Shown here one piece after another: positions 51,863-61,300 of a stretch of DNA of 64,000 nt. The notes beneath the pieces were generated by a model. It was not told where the DNA came from. It searched no databases and saw only the letters and a program-made list of their open reading frames with translations. Source of the DNA: Thaumasiovibrio subtropicus (GTDB lineage: Bacteria > Pseudomonadota > Gammaproteobacteria > Enterobacterales > Vibrionaceae); NCBI RefSeq assembly GCF_019703835.1, contig NZ_AP023055.1:992001-1056000 (forward strand), written 5' to 3'. The stretch's first letter is position 1; every line of letters begins with the position of its first letter. The position numbers and the translations under genes were made by a program.

Positions 51863-52720
51863 TCAGATTAGCGTCACAGGGTAACGAGAGTCACTGCCCC
51901 ACTCAGTCCATGAACCATCATAGACTCGAAGTTGTTTGTAACCCGACTCAAACGCGCCTAGTGCTAAAATACACGCTGTTATCCCTGAACCACAGCTAAA
52001 GACGATTTGGTCATCACTACTTTCCACTAACGCTTTAAATCGCTGTTGCAATCTCTCTTTATCTACCATGTATCCATCTTTAACCAACTGAACAAAGGGT
52101 AAGCTCTTGGCGCCCGGAATATGCCCGCTTCGAACCCCTTCTCTAGGCTCAGGCACGCGACCATAAAAACGGTCCGATGGACGTGCATCCAGAATCGTTA
52201 CATCAGGCTTCGCTTTAACCTCATTTAGCTCATCCGCAGAGATCACCCACGCATCCTGCACACTTACCTCAAAATCATTGGCTCTAATAACGGATGCCTT
52301 CTCACTCGTGACGGAATAACCTGCCGATTGCCACGCTGGCAAGCCGCCATCCAGCACTGCAACATTCGAATGCCCCATGGCGTGAAACATCCACCACACG
52401 CGCGGTGCAGAAAAAATGCCCTGACTATCGTAGACAACAACCGTCGTGGATTTGCTGATCCCTAAAGCGGAAACCGCGGCCGAAAACGTGTTGGCATCAG
52501 GCAGCATGTGTGGAAGTGACGACGTCACATCTTTGATTTCACCATCAAAGTCAAAAAAACGCGCACCTGGAATGTGACAATCCGCGTACTCTTGAATCGC
52601 GTTTCTTTCACTACCTGGCATAAACCAAGAGCCGTCTAATACCACAAGGTCAGGATGGCCTATATGTTCCTTTAACCAACTTACTGAAACCAATGCTGTT
52701 GAAAGTTCTATCTTTGCCAC
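51863..52720 (-). CDS. sseA: 3-mercaptopyruvate sulfurtransferase
   Basis: 285 residues, two rhodanese domains (about 1-140 inactive, 155-280 active). The active loop is C243-G-S-G-I-T, typical of mercaptopyruvate sulfurtransferases (CGSGVT) rather than thiosulfate ones (CRKGVT). The enzyme transfers sulfur from mercaptopyruvate to an acceptor in the cytoplasm. Arg and Tyr/Asp substrate-binding segments ILDARPSDRFYG are intact. It is monocistronic. Confidence 0.92.
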   Translation of the reverse strand: MAKIELSTALVSVSWLKEHIGHPDLVVLDGSWFMPGSERNAIQEYADCHIPGARFFDFDGEIKDVTSSLPHMLPDANTFSAAVSALGISKSTTVVVYDSQGIFSAPRVWWMFHAMGHSNVAVLDGGLPAWQSAGYSVTSEKASVIRANDFEVSVQDAWVISADELNEVKAKPDVTILDARPSDRFYGRVPEPREGVRSGHIPGAKSLPFVQLVKDGYMVDKERLQQRFKALVESSDDQIVFSCGSGITACILALGAFESGYKQLRVYDGSWTEWGSDSRYPVTLI

Positions 52721-52893
52721 TATTCACTCCCTCTAGTATCAATCAACGTGTCACTGTCTTGCTTTTTAAGATACTGTAATTTATATCAAAATGCACAATT
52801 CAAAGCGCAATACACTGACCAGCCAACTATCCATTTCTATCAAAGTATCGCGAATGTAAATGGTATAAACACCACCAATAACAAAAGGTAATA

Positions 52894-53046
52894 ATGCTTT
52901 TATTTGAGAATCGGGATGAATGTGGTGTTTTATACCAATTTCTCTATCATAAACGATTCCATACGGCTAGACTGCAAGACAGCAAATGGCCCATAGCCCT
53001 CGCCGTTTGCGCTTATGATCAAGGACGGTTAGCGTCGTCAATCTAG
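52894..53046 (+). CDS. Small hypothetical protein, 50 residues
   Basis: ATG 52894 follows AAAAGGTAATA, a good ribosome binding site. The product is mixed hydrophobic and basic (MLLFENRDECGVLYQFLYHK at the start, PIALAVCAYDQGRL near the end), with no clear membrane helix. The stop lies 41 bp before the lpxR start, so the two may be one transcript. No family is recognised. Confidence 0.45.
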   Translation: MLLFENRDECGVLYQFLYHKRFHTARLQDSKWPIALAVCAYDQGRLASSI

Positions 53047-53086
53047 CGGAAACTTGACGCTACCTTCAGGAATAAAAGGACACTTA

Positions 53087-54073
53087 ATGAGAGTTTTCCC
53101 GTGGCTTATAGCAGCCACTCTATGCACCCACTTACCGGCTCATAGTTATAATACAGGCAGTGTTGCCTTCACCCATGACAATGACGGCATCGCAGGTTCA
53201 GATCGGAATTATTCAAGTGGGCTATTTCTGGAGTTCAATTCAGCGAGCACACAATCCTTAGCCACCAATGGCCCGACATGGCTACAGTACCCCGCGAGCT
53301 GGCTACTCAGTGACGGTATCAACCAAGGCTGGTCTATGCGCTTGAGTCAGCAAATTTGGACGCCAACAGATATTGAGCTCGTCGAACCCCGCCCCGATGA
53401 GCGCCCCTATGCGGGCACGCTCATGTTTCATACCCAGTTGTATCAACATACTTCTACAAAATCTGAAAAGTACCGATTCATGCTCGGCTACATTGGTCCT
53501 GCGTCATTTGCAGAAGATGGACAACGTTGGCTACACAGTATTATTGGATCCGATGATCCCAATGGCTGGGACTACCAAATCGACAACCAAGCCCTGTTTC
53601 AACTCAGCTACGAAAGACAACAAGCCCTTGTTCAACAAGCATACCTCAACGGTATGGAGTTGGAGCTGTCATCTATGGGTAGAGCTGACTTAGGTAACTT
53701 CCGCTCCGAAGTCGGAGCAGCAGGCTCAATTCGACTAGGAACAGGATTGAAACAGACACTTGGCAGTGTGACAACGTCACAAGGAAGATACATCGATAAC
53801 GGTCTCTTGGCGCGCAGCCGACGAGGATACTTTGGGTTTCTTACCCTTGAAGCGCGCTATCGCTTTAATGATATCACGCTATCAGGTGATCGACCGGAAC
53901 CTGTTTATCCCGTGTCTCTCGAGCACACCCAATTCAGTATGCTCACTGGGTTTGTCTATTATCGTCCACAATGGGGCGCATCATTAACGTTAAACACCAC
54001 CAGCCGAGAGTATAAAGAAGACCGAAATTCGCTGCATACCCATGGTTCTTTCAACGTTTTTTGGCGACTATGA
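53087..54073 (+). CDS. lpxR: LpxR-family lipid A 3'-O-deacylase
   Basis: 328 residues from ATG 53087 after AAAGGACAC. A signal peptide (about 1-20) precedes an outer-membrane beta-barrel. The N-terminal signature FTHDNDGI...DRNYSSGL supplies the Asn, Asp and Ser/Thr residues of the LpxR active site. The barrel ends in Phe/Arg-rich strands, and the C-terminus ...NVFWRL fits an outer-membrane export signal. The enzyme removes the 3' acyloxyacyl chain of lipid A, altering the outer-membrane surface. Confidence 0.85.
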   Translation: MRVFPWLIAATLCTHLPAHSYNTGSVAFTHDNDGIAGSDRNYSSGLFLEFNSASTQSLATNGPTWLQYPASWLLSDGINQGWSMRLSQQIWTPTDIELVEPRPDERPYAGTLMFHTQLYQHTSTKSEKYRFMLGYIGPASFAEDGQRWLHSIIGSDDPNGWDYQIDNQALFQLSYERQQALVQQAYLNGMELELSSMGRADLGNFRSEVGAAGSIRLGTGLKQTLGSVTTSQGRYIDNGLLARSRRGYFGFLTLEARYRFNDITLSGDRPEPVYPVSLEHTQFSMLTGFVYYRPQWGASLTLNTTSREYKEDRNSLHTHGSFNVFWRL

Positions 54074-54163
54074 TCTTCACCATGCGAGCTAGCGCGTTGA
54101 ACTGATGACAATGCTGCTCGGTGTTTTGGCATGCGGCAAACATCAAAAAGTCGAGATCAAAAA

Positions 54164-54187
54164 AAGGGAGAGCTAATGCTCTCCCTT
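54164..54187 (-). terminator. Terminator of the RND pump operon
   Basis: AAGGGAGAGC (54164-54173) pairs with GCTCTCCCTT (54178-54187). A-rich sequence on the plus strand at its left gives a U-run on the minus strand. Confidence 0.85.
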
Positions 54188-54205
54188 CGCGTATCGGATT
54201 AACTG

Positions 54206-57200
54206 TTACTCATCATCAAGTTCAATTAACTTAGTTGAACCACCATGGTGCTTCTCTCGACGGCGTTGTACCAAGGCAAAGAAGCCTGGAATCAACATAG
54301 TACCAGCGAGCAGTACAAAGAGCAGACCACCCGTCAATGCAATACCTAACGAGTTCTGGCTTACACTACCTGCCCCAGATGCAAAGATAAGTGGGATGAT
54401 ACCCAAGATGAATGACCACGATGTCATATTCACCGCACGGAAACGTAGCTTACCACCACGCACAGCAGCTTCTTCGATCGAGTACTCTTCTTGTTCCCGT
54501 TCATTCTTCGCGAACTCCACAATGAGAATGGCGTTCTTGGCTGCTATCGCAATCAAGATAACCAAACCAATCTGAGCATAAAGGTTGAGCTCGATGCCCG
54601 TTAGGTTCAATGCAATGAAAGATCCGAGTGTCGCTAGTGGCACAACCAAGATGATAGCTAACGGAATCGCCCAACTCTCGTACTGTGCAACAAGGAACAA
54701 GTAGATAAAGACCAGTGCCAACGCAAAAGCGATAATCGCTTGGTTACCCGCCAATTTCTCTTGGTACGCTAGACCCGTCCACTCGTACTGATAACCGTTT
54801 GGAAGATCTGCTGCAACACGTTCCATCGCAGCAATAGCATCACCCGATGAGTAACCCGGTGCGGCAGTACCATTGATGACAACTGAACGATACATGTTGT
54901 AACGCCACGCGACATCTGGCTCAAACACAAGCTCAGTCGAGACAAGTGTGCTAAGTGGTACCATTTGACCAGATGCCGAACGTACATGGAAGCGCTGTAA
55001 GTCATCAACACCACCACGAGCCCAGTCTTCAGCTTGCATGGTCACACGGAAGCTCTTACCAAACAGTGTAAAGTCATTGACATACTGACCACCGAGGTTG
55101 GTCGAAAGCGTCGCAAACACATCCGTCAACGGAATACCCAACTGCTTCACTTTCTCACGGTCAACATCCACATAGTAATGAGGTACATTGGCTCGGAATG
55201 TCGTGAACGCAGAAACAATTTCTGGCTGCTGAGACGCCTTCGCAATCAGATCATTTGCAACATCAGCAAGATCGGAGCGAGAACGTCCCATGGTATCTTC
55301 TAGGACAAACTGGAAGCCAGATGTGGCACCCATGCCAGGTACGGCTGGTGGACCAATGGCAAACACTGCCGCTTCAGGTAACTGCATCGCAGCTGCAATG
55401 TTAATACGCTGAGCAATCGCATCGGCACTATGATCGCCATCCATTGCGAGACGGGTATCCCAATCTTTCAACTTGATGAATAACGAGGCACCATTTGACT
55501 GCGCTGCACCAGTCAGGAACGCATAACCATCGGCGATGGTCATATTCTCGACGCCGGGCTCTTGGAAAACGAGCTCACGCAAGTTTTGCGTCACATCGAT
55601 AGTACGCGACAAGGTAGCTGAATCAGGTAATTGAACGTTAACCATCAAAATACCTTTATCTTCCTGCGGTACGAAACCAGACGATGTGTTCTTTGCCAAG
55701 AACCCAGCAGAGCCCGCAGCAATAAAGAATACCGCGACAAGCACCGCACTCTTACGCACCAATAGACCCGCAAACTGGCCGTATTTGTCGGTCACTTTAT
55801 CCAAACCACGGTTAAAGGCTTTAAACCACTTCGCTTCTTGCGCACCACGTTTTAACACCAGTGAACACAGAGCAGGAGACAGGGTTAAGGCATTGACCGA
55901 TGACAATACCACCGAGATACAGATCGTCAGCGCGAACTGTTGGTACATGATGCCAGTAATGCCCGGAAGTAGAGAAACCGGAATAAATACCGCCAACAGT
56001 ACCAAGGTAGAGGTAACAATTGGGCCTGTGACTTCTTTCATCGCCTGCAACGTCGCTTGACGTGGGCTGATGTTTGGGTCTTTGTGCATGATGGTATCGA
56101 CGTTTTCAATGACCAAAATCGCATCATCGACCACGATACCAATAGCAAGGATCAAACCAAATAGCGTGATGGTATTAATGGTAAAGCCAAAAATAGTCAT
56201 AAACGCGAAGGTACCGATCAGCGAGACCGGAATCGCAACGACAGGGATCAAGGTCGCGCGCGCATTACCCAAGAATAGGTAAGTTACAGCAATTACCAAC
56301 ACAATGGCTTGGAGTAAGGTGATGACAACGCCTTTGATCGACTCGGCAACGAAGGTCGTCGTATCGTAACTGGTTTCATAGTTCATGCCTTCAGGCATCA
56401 ACTCTTTCAACTCAGCTAGACGATCCATCACCAATGCGCCAGACTCTAGCGCGTTTGCATCTGACTGTAGGGTCAAGATAACAATACTGGCTGGACGGTC
56501 ATTAAATGAACTCTTACCTGTATAGAAACGCTGCCCTAGCTCTACACGTGCGACATCTTTAATGCGCACCATAGAACCGTCATTGTTAGCGCGAATGACA
56601 ACGTTCTCAAACTCAGAGACCGTTTCCAAACGCCCTTTCGTGACGAGGTTAAACTGAACTTCACGCAACGTCGCTGATGGCGCAGCACCAACACTACCTG
56701 TCGCAACCTGCACGTTCTGTTCACGTAAGGCATTAGTCACATCAGACGTTGTTAAACCGAGTTGTGCCAACTTGTCAGGATCAACCCAAACACGCATCGC
56801 AAACTCACCACCACCCAGCACCAACACTTCACTGATACCTTTAACGCGCGATAAGCTGTCTTTAACGTTAATGGTCAGGTAGTTGTTGAGGAACTTCTCA
56901 TCGTAAACGTTATTTTCATCATAAACGTTAAGAACCATGAGGATGTCTGGCGATGACTTACGTACTGTCACACCCACATCACGAACCTGCTGTGGCAGTC
57001 GAGCAATGGCGGATTGAACACGGTTTTGAACGTTAACCTGTGCCTGATCCGGGTCGGTACCGATGTCAAATGTCACAGACAAGCTATACGAACCATCGTT
57101 AGCACTTTTTGAAGACATATATAGCATGTCCTCAACACCATTTACCGCAGCCTCGAGAGGCTCTGCGACCGCTTCTTCAACGGTTTCTGCACTTGCACCA

Positions 57201-57352
57201 GTATAAAATGCAGAAACAGAAACGGTTGGTGGACTCACACTTGGGTATTCCGTTACGGGCAAATTAAGAAAGCTGATTATCCCCGCTAATGAAATAACGA
57301 TCGAGATAACCAGAGCAAACTTAGGCCGCTGGATAAAAAATCGACTTAGCAT
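54206..57352 (-). CDS. RND multidrug efflux pump, inner-membrane transporter (HAE1)
   Basis: 1048 residues, full HAE1 length. It opens MLSRFFIQRPKFALV, and the two-fold repeat of 12 transmembrane helices with two large periplasmic loops is evident. The proton-relay pair is in GIVVDDAILVIENV (transmembrane helix 4) and the conserved Lys is in AAKNAILIVEFAKN (helix 10). It exports drugs or bile-like compounds with the adaptor and a TolC-like channel. No outer-membrane channel gene is adjacent. It lies 5 bp after the adaptor gene. Confidence 0.95.
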   Translation of the reverse strand: MLSRFFIQRPKFALVISIVISLAGIISFLNLPVTEYPSVSPPTVSVSAFYTGASAETVEEAVAEPLEAAVNGVEDMLYMSSKSANDGSYSLSVTFDIGTDPDQAQVNVQNRVQSAIARLPQQVRDVGVTVRKSSPDILMVLNVYDENNVYDEKFLNNYLTINVKDSLSRVKGISEVLVLGGGEFAMRVWVDPDKLAQLGLTTSDVTNALREQNVQVATGSVGAAPSATLREVQFNLVTKGRLETVSEFENVVIRANNDGSMVRIKDVARVELGQRFYTGKSSFNDRPASIVILTLQSDANALESGALVMDRLAELKELMPEGMNYETSYDTTTFVAESIKGVVITLLQAIVLVIAVTYLFLGNARATLIPVVAIPVSLIGTFAFMTIFGFTINTITLFGLILAIGIVVDDAILVIENVDTIMHKDPNISPRQATLQAMKEVTGPIVTSTLVLLAVFIPVSLLPGITGIMYQQFALTICISVVLSSVNALTLSPALCSLVLKRGAQEAKWFKAFNRGLDKVTDKYGQFAGLLVRKSAVLVAVFFIAAGSAGFLAKNTSSGFVPQEDKGILMVNVQLPDSATLSRTIDVTQNLRELVFQEPGVENMTIADGYAFLTGAAQSNGASLFIKLKDWDTRLAMDGDHSADAIAQRINIAAAMQLPEAAVFAIGPPAVPGMGATSGFQFVLEDTMGRSRSDLADVANDLIAKASQQPEIVSAFTTFRANVPHYYVDVDREKVKQLGIPLTDVFATLSTNLGGQYVNDFTLFGKSFRVTMQAEDWARGGVDDLQRFHVRSASGQMVPLSTLVSTELVFEPDVAWRYNMYRSVVINGTAAPGYSSGDAIAAMERVAADLPNGYQYEWTGLAYQEKLAGNQAIIAFALALVFIYLFLVAQYESWAIPLAIILVVPLATLGSFIALNLTGIELNLYAQIGLVILIAIAAKNAILIVEFAKNEREQEEYSIEEAAVRGGKLRFRAVNMTSWSFILGIIPLIFASGAGSVSQNSLGIALTGGLLFVLLAGTMLIPGFFALVQRRREKHHGGSTKLIELDDE

Positions 57353-57357
57353 AATCC

Positions 57358-58467
57358 CTACTCTTCGTTGGCCATTTGCACGTTAACTTCCAATCCAGGT
57401 CGGACACGCTGTAGACCCGAAGTCAATACCTTGGTGCCCTCTTCGAGTCCCTGAACAATGATGTCTTGACCAATTTCAGAACCCGTCGTGACACTGTAGC
57501 GATCAACGACATTTTCATCATTCACCGTCATCACAAAGTCACCGCCGATATCAGTCTGAACAGAACGACGTGGCACAACCACAACATCCGTTGTATCCGG
57601 TTTCTGCAAGGTCACATCTGCGAATTGTCCCGGCAAGAGCAAACCATTAGCATTAGGGAACTCCGCGCGCATATCTAGCGTACCTGTTGCACGATTGATG
57701 CGGTTAGAGACATAAGAGATCTTGCCTGACTCTGGGTAAGATGCCCCACCACTTAGGCTGATCAATACTTTCACATCATCCCCTGCCGCCTCTGGATCTT
57801 CAGCGTTCATCGCAAACTGATAAACTTCACGTTCACTGATAGCAAACTGAACGTTAATCGGATCCATACTAACTAGCGTCGCTAAAGGCCCAGATGAAGG
57901 GGCAATGAGATCACCCAAACTGGCACTACTGCGGCTGATACGCCCCGAAATTGGCGCTTTAATTTGGGTATACTCGAGATTCAACTCCGCACCTTGCAGC
58001 GAAGCCTTTGACGCTGCCACCTGAGATTCAGCCTGACTGCGTGCCGCAGAAATGCGGTCATACTCAGAGCGGCTTATACTGCCTTTTGGCAATAACTCTT
58101 GTGCACGTTTCCAATCGACTTTCGCGAGTTGTAGCGCTGATTCAGCTTGCGCTAAAGAAGCTTTAGCAACAGCAACTTGCGTTTCATAAATTGCGGGATC
58201 CAGTTGGAACAATAACTGACCTTGTTCAACGTAATCCCCTTCGACAAAATGTCGCGATTTAAGATACCCTGAAACTTGAGCTGAGATGGTCACGTCTTCT
58301 TGCGCTTCCAATCGCCCCGAGTATGTTACTTGATGGTTATAAGCAACAGACTCAGCTTCGACTGCTGAAACCGTCAGCAGAGGCATTTGGCCTTGCGTCT
58401 GTGTTTCATTACAACCTGCAAGCAGGAGTCCGGTCATCAATCCTATTGAGAGTTTTGAATATTTCAC
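57358..58467 (-). CDS. RND efflux periplasmic adaptor lipoprotein
   Basis: 369 residues. The lipoprotein signal ends in LLAGC (Cys19). The membrane-fusion-protein order follows: a lipoyl half (VTYSGRLEAQEDVTISAQVSGYL), an alpha-helical hairpin (about 95-170), a second lipoyl half and a beta-barrel domain. It bridges the transporter and the outer-membrane channel. It starts 5 bp before the pump gene; a large palindrome lies in its upstream region. It resembles MexE/AcrA-type adaptors. Confidence 0.93.
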   Translation of the reverse strand: MKYSKLSIGLMTGLLLAGCNETQTQGQMPLLTVSAVEAESVAYNHQVTYSGRLEAQEDVTISAQVSGYLKSRHFVEGDYVEQGQLLFQLDPAIYETQVAVAKASLAQAESALQLAKVDWKRAQELLPKGSISRSEYDRISAARSQAESQVAASKASLQGAELNLEYTQIKAPISGRISRSSASLGDLIAPSSGPLATLVSMDPINVQFAISEREVYQFAMNAEDPEAAGDDVKVLISLSGGASYPESGKISYVSNRINRATGTLDMRAEFPNANGLLLPGQFADVTLQKPDTTDVVVVPRRSVQTDIGGDFVMTVNDENVVDRYSVTTGSEIGQDIIVQGLEEGTKVLTSGLQRVRPGLEVNVQMANEE

Positions 58468-58516
58468 GAGTAACCCTTTCTACAATAAGGTAGCCTGATA
58501 AATAATTGAAAAATTA

Positions 58517-58534
58517 ACATTCACGAGTGAATGT
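58517..58534. promoter_or_regulatory. Perfect 18-bp palindrome upstream of the RND operon
   Basis: ACATTCACGAGTGAATGT (58517-58534) is fully self-complementary. The GTGAATGT arm is like the AcrR operator of E. coli. It lies about 50 bp upstream of the adaptor gene and about 107 bp upstream of anmK. No TetR-family gene is adjacent. Confidence 0.6.
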
Positions 58535-58640
58535 AAGCTGAACGGATTAAGAAAAAAGATAGAACAATTACATAAATTAAACATAACACTGAATCCGCTA
58601 CACATAAACCCAAATAACCCTACAAGGACAACATAATTAC

Positions 58641-59741
58641 ATGATGAATGGACACTTTATTGGAGTAATGACGGGAACAAGTCTTGATGGTATAGATTTA
58701 GTACTGGCCGATATTTCTGAAAGTAGTGTTACCATCCGATTTACGGCTAGCGAAACCTACCCTGAAGAAATTCGTCACCGATTATCTCGTCTCATCACCT
58801 CGGGCAATACGACTCTGGCCGAATTGGGTCAATGCGAACATGTACTTGGCGAGTATTACGCATCAAAGATTAATGGCTGGTTAACAACACTTAACTTTGA
58901 CCGAAAAGCAATCATTGCGATTGGTAATCATGGACAAACCATTTGGCATCAACCCCACGCCCCCCATCCCTTTACAATGCAAATCGGTGATAACAATCGT
59001 GTAGCGGCACTCACAGGCATCCCAGTTGTCGGGGATGTGAGAAGAATGGATATGGCCTATGGTGGCCAAGGGGCACCGCTAGTACCCGCGTTTCACGATG
59101 CGCTATTTAGAAAACCTGAGAAAACAGTCGTTGCGGTGAACATAGGGGGGATCGCTAACATCTCGGTGCTCGATCAATCACGCCCAGTCTATGGCTTTGA
59201 CACGGGACCGGGTAATACCTTGATGGATATCTGGGTACAGCAGCATTGCGGAGAAAAATACGACAAAAACGCCACTATGGCGTTACAGGGTAGCGTTAAT
59301 CAGACTCTGTTAGCGCACATGCTCCAAGACCCCTACTTCTCAGCACCCGCCCCCAAAAGTACCGGTAGAGAGTACTTTAACGCACAATGGCTAAACAACT
59401 GCTTGGCGCAACTGCCTGATCAGATCAAGACTGAAGACGTTCAGGCCACCCTTTGTGAACTCACCGTAAGCACCATAGTGAATGCGCTACCTATGCAAAC
59501 ATCTGAACTGATTGTTTGTGGTGGCGGTTGCCACAACCCGTTGATTATGAAAAGATTAAAAGCACTACTACCTCAATGCCAGGTCCATGATACATGGGCA
59601 TACAATCTCGACCCAGATTTTATAGAAGCTGCGGCATTTGCATGGCTTGCACATCGACGCTGCAACTTGTTACACGGTAACTGTATTGAGGTCACAGGTG
59701 CGTCACAACCCGCAATTCTAGGTGCAATCTACCAACCTTAA
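58641..59741 (+). CDS. anmK: Anhydro-N-acetylmuramic acid kinase
   Basis: 366 residues, usual AnmK length. The ASKHA-fold phosphate-binding motif GVMTGTSLDGID opens the protein. NHGQTIWHQP, GDVRRMDMAYGGQGAPLVPAFH and VNIGGIANIS complete the active site. The enzyme phosphorylates and hydrolyses anhydroMurNAc to MurNAc-6-phosphate in peptidoglycan recycling. It is followed by nagZ after 9 bp, an operon for cell-wall turnover. Confidence 0.95.
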   Translation: MMNGHFIGVMTGTSLDGIDLVLADISESSVTIRFTASETYPEEIRHRLSRLITSGNTTLAELGQCEHVLGEYYASKINGWLTTLNFDRKAIIAIGNHGQTIWHQPHAPHPFTMQIGDNNRVAALTGIPVVGDVRRMDMAYGGQGAPLVPAFHDALFRKPEKTVVAVNIGGIANISVLDQSRPVYGFDTGPGNTLMDIWVQQHCGEKYDKNATMALQGSVNQTLLAHMLQDPYFSAPAPKSTGREYFNAQWLNNCLAQLPDQIKTEDVQATLCELTVSTIVNALPMQTSELIVCGGGCHNPLIMKRLKALLPQCQVHDTWAYNLDPDFIEAAAFAWLAHRRCNLLHGNCIEVTGASQPAILGAIYQP

Positions 59742-59750
59742 GGACACCCT

Positions 59751-60731
59751 ATGGGACCCATTATTATCGATATTGAAGGCCAACACCTTACTGAAGACGA
59801 TAAAGCGCTGTTATCACACCCTAATGTTGGAGGTGTCATACTATTCGCACGCAACTACACCACATCGACTCAACTGAGTGCGCTTACCGCTTCGATCAAT
59901 GCATCCCGAGAGACACCACTGGTGATCTTTGTTGATCAGGAAGGCGGCCGTGTACAACGCTTTAGAGAAGGTTTCACCAAAATACCACCAGCATCGGTCT
60001 ACCAATACCAAGAAGATGGCGATCAGCTCGCCTATGACGCTGGCTGGTTGATGGCCACCGAACTCATTGCGCATGGCGTCGACACCAGCTTCGCTCCGGT
60101 ACTTGATATTGGCGAGCAGTGTGCGGCAATTGGCAATCGCGCCTTTGGGAAAGATATAGAGACCGTCACTCGCTATGCAAAGCAATTTTCCCTCGGGATG
60201 AAAGCGGCTGGCATGGCGACAACGGGAAAACACTTTCCTGGGCATGGTGGCGTGCTCGCAGACTCTCACCTAGAGACACCTCATGATCCTCGCAATGATA
60301 TCCAAGAAACGGATATGCAAGTCTTTCAAACGCTGATCGAAGAAGAGCTACTTGACTGCATCATGCCAGCCCATGTGGTTTACGATGCGTACGATGATCG
60401 ACCTGCGAGCGGATCTGACTACTGGCTAAAAAAGGTCTTAAGGAACACGCTTAAGTATCCGGGCATCGTTTTTTCAGATGACCTTAATATGAAAGGTGCA
60501 GATGTGATGGGAAGCTATGCCGAGAGAGCCGTCAAAGCGCTCGAGGCGGGCTGTGATGCTCTTCTGCTCTGCAACAACCGTCAAGGGTTACTAGAAATGG
60601 TAGAAGCACTGCCACAGCAGGATTGTAGCCAACTAGGCACGTTGAAAACCCACAACCAAGATGATGCCATCGCGCAGATGCAAAGTGACAGATACACGGC
60701 GATAAAAAGACGTCTGGCAACCCTATCGTAG
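59751..60731 (+). CDS. nagZ: Beta-N-acetylhexosaminidase NagZ
   Basis: 326 residues, glycoside hydrolase family 3. The catalytic Asp is in the GIVFSDDLNMKGA segment, and the His/Asp dyad loop KHFPGHGGVLADSHLETP is intact. It removes GlcNAc from anhydro-muropeptides in the cytoplasm, supplying the substrate for AnmK and the signals that induce AmpC in some bacteria. The ATG follows AAGGACACC. It is co-transcribed with anmK. Confidence 0.95.
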   Translation: MGPIIIDIEGQHLTEDDKALLSHPNVGGVILFARNYTTSTQLSALTASINASRETPLVIFVDQEGGRVQRFREGFTKIPPASVYQYQEDGDQLAYDAGWLMATELIAHGVDTSFAPVLDIGEQCAAIGNRAFGKDIETVTRYAKQFSLGMKAAGMATTGKHFPGHGGVLADSHLETPHDPRNDIQETDMQVFQTLIEEELLDCIMPAHVVYDAYDDRPASGSDYWLKKVLRNTLKYPGIVFSDDLNMKGADVMGSYAERAVKALEAGCDALLLCNNRQGLLEMVEALPQQDCSQLGTLKTHNQDDAIAQMQSDRYTAIKRRLATLS

Positions 60732-60741
60732 CAAGCGTTAA

Positions 60742-60863
60742 TATATAAACTCAAGCCACCTCAAGATGGGTGTTTAGAGAGAATTTCTAGGTTTGCCCGA
60801 GGCACGGCTTTGGAGATCGCGTGGACTAAATCAAAAAGCAGTATCAAAGTTGGCGAGCCTTGA
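60742..60863. repeat. Left-arm-only repeat copy downstream of nagZ
   Basis: Starts near ACTCAAGCCACCTCAAGATG and runs through GAATTTCTAGGTTTGC, GAGGCACGGCTTTG, ATCAAAAAGCAGTA and a diverged AAAGTTGGCGAGCCTTG, in the order of the full-length copy. The right arm is absent. It ends against the nagZ terminator. Confidence 0.7.
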
Positions 60864-60867
60864 CAAT

Positions 60868-60892
60868 AAAGCGGACAAGATGTCCGCTTTTT
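60868..60892 (+). terminator. Terminator after nagZ
   Basis: AAAGCGGACA (60868-60877) pairs with TGTCCGCTTT (60881-60890) with loop AGA and a following TT. Confidence 0.85.
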
Positions 60893-60924
60893 AATGGCAT
60901 TTGAACAAGCTCAATGACAGAGAT

Positions 60925-61026
60925 CTATAAGCTGCGTTTTGAATAGCGTCTTACCTTTTTACGCTCTTTTACTGTCACAGCGATCGCACCTACGATAAAA
61001 ACAACAATTAATGCTAACTCCATCAT
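60925..61026 (-). CDS. Small membrane protein, 33 residues
   Basis: ATG 61026 (or 61023) follows TTGGAGGAAGC, a very strong ribosome binding site. A short N-terminus leads into one hydrophobic helix (about 3-19: ELALIVVFIVGAIAVTV), then a strongly basic cytoplasmic tail (KERKKVRRYSKRSL). This is the layout of single-pass small membrane proteins that regulate larger partners. No family is recognised, and the gene is alone on its strand. Confidence 0.6.
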   Translation of the reverse strand: MMELALIVVFIVGAIAVTVKERKKVRRYSKRSL

Positions 61027-61300
61027 TAAGCTTCCTCCAAAGTATTTGATTCAGAATACGAATATGTTAACAAATGTTATCAAGCAAGACTCGCCCAAGA
61101 TCAAATTAATCGAACATAATTGCGTATATTTTGTGACATTCTAATTGTCAATTACCTATTAAGTTAGGTAAATAGTGATGTTGTGGGCATTTTCGTGTAT
61201 TGGTTTCTGGCGCTGAGGACAAGCGAGACGAAGATCGACGTAACAATTCGACTAACCACATATACTTAACAGACTCATAACAGATTTGAATGGAGGCAGT

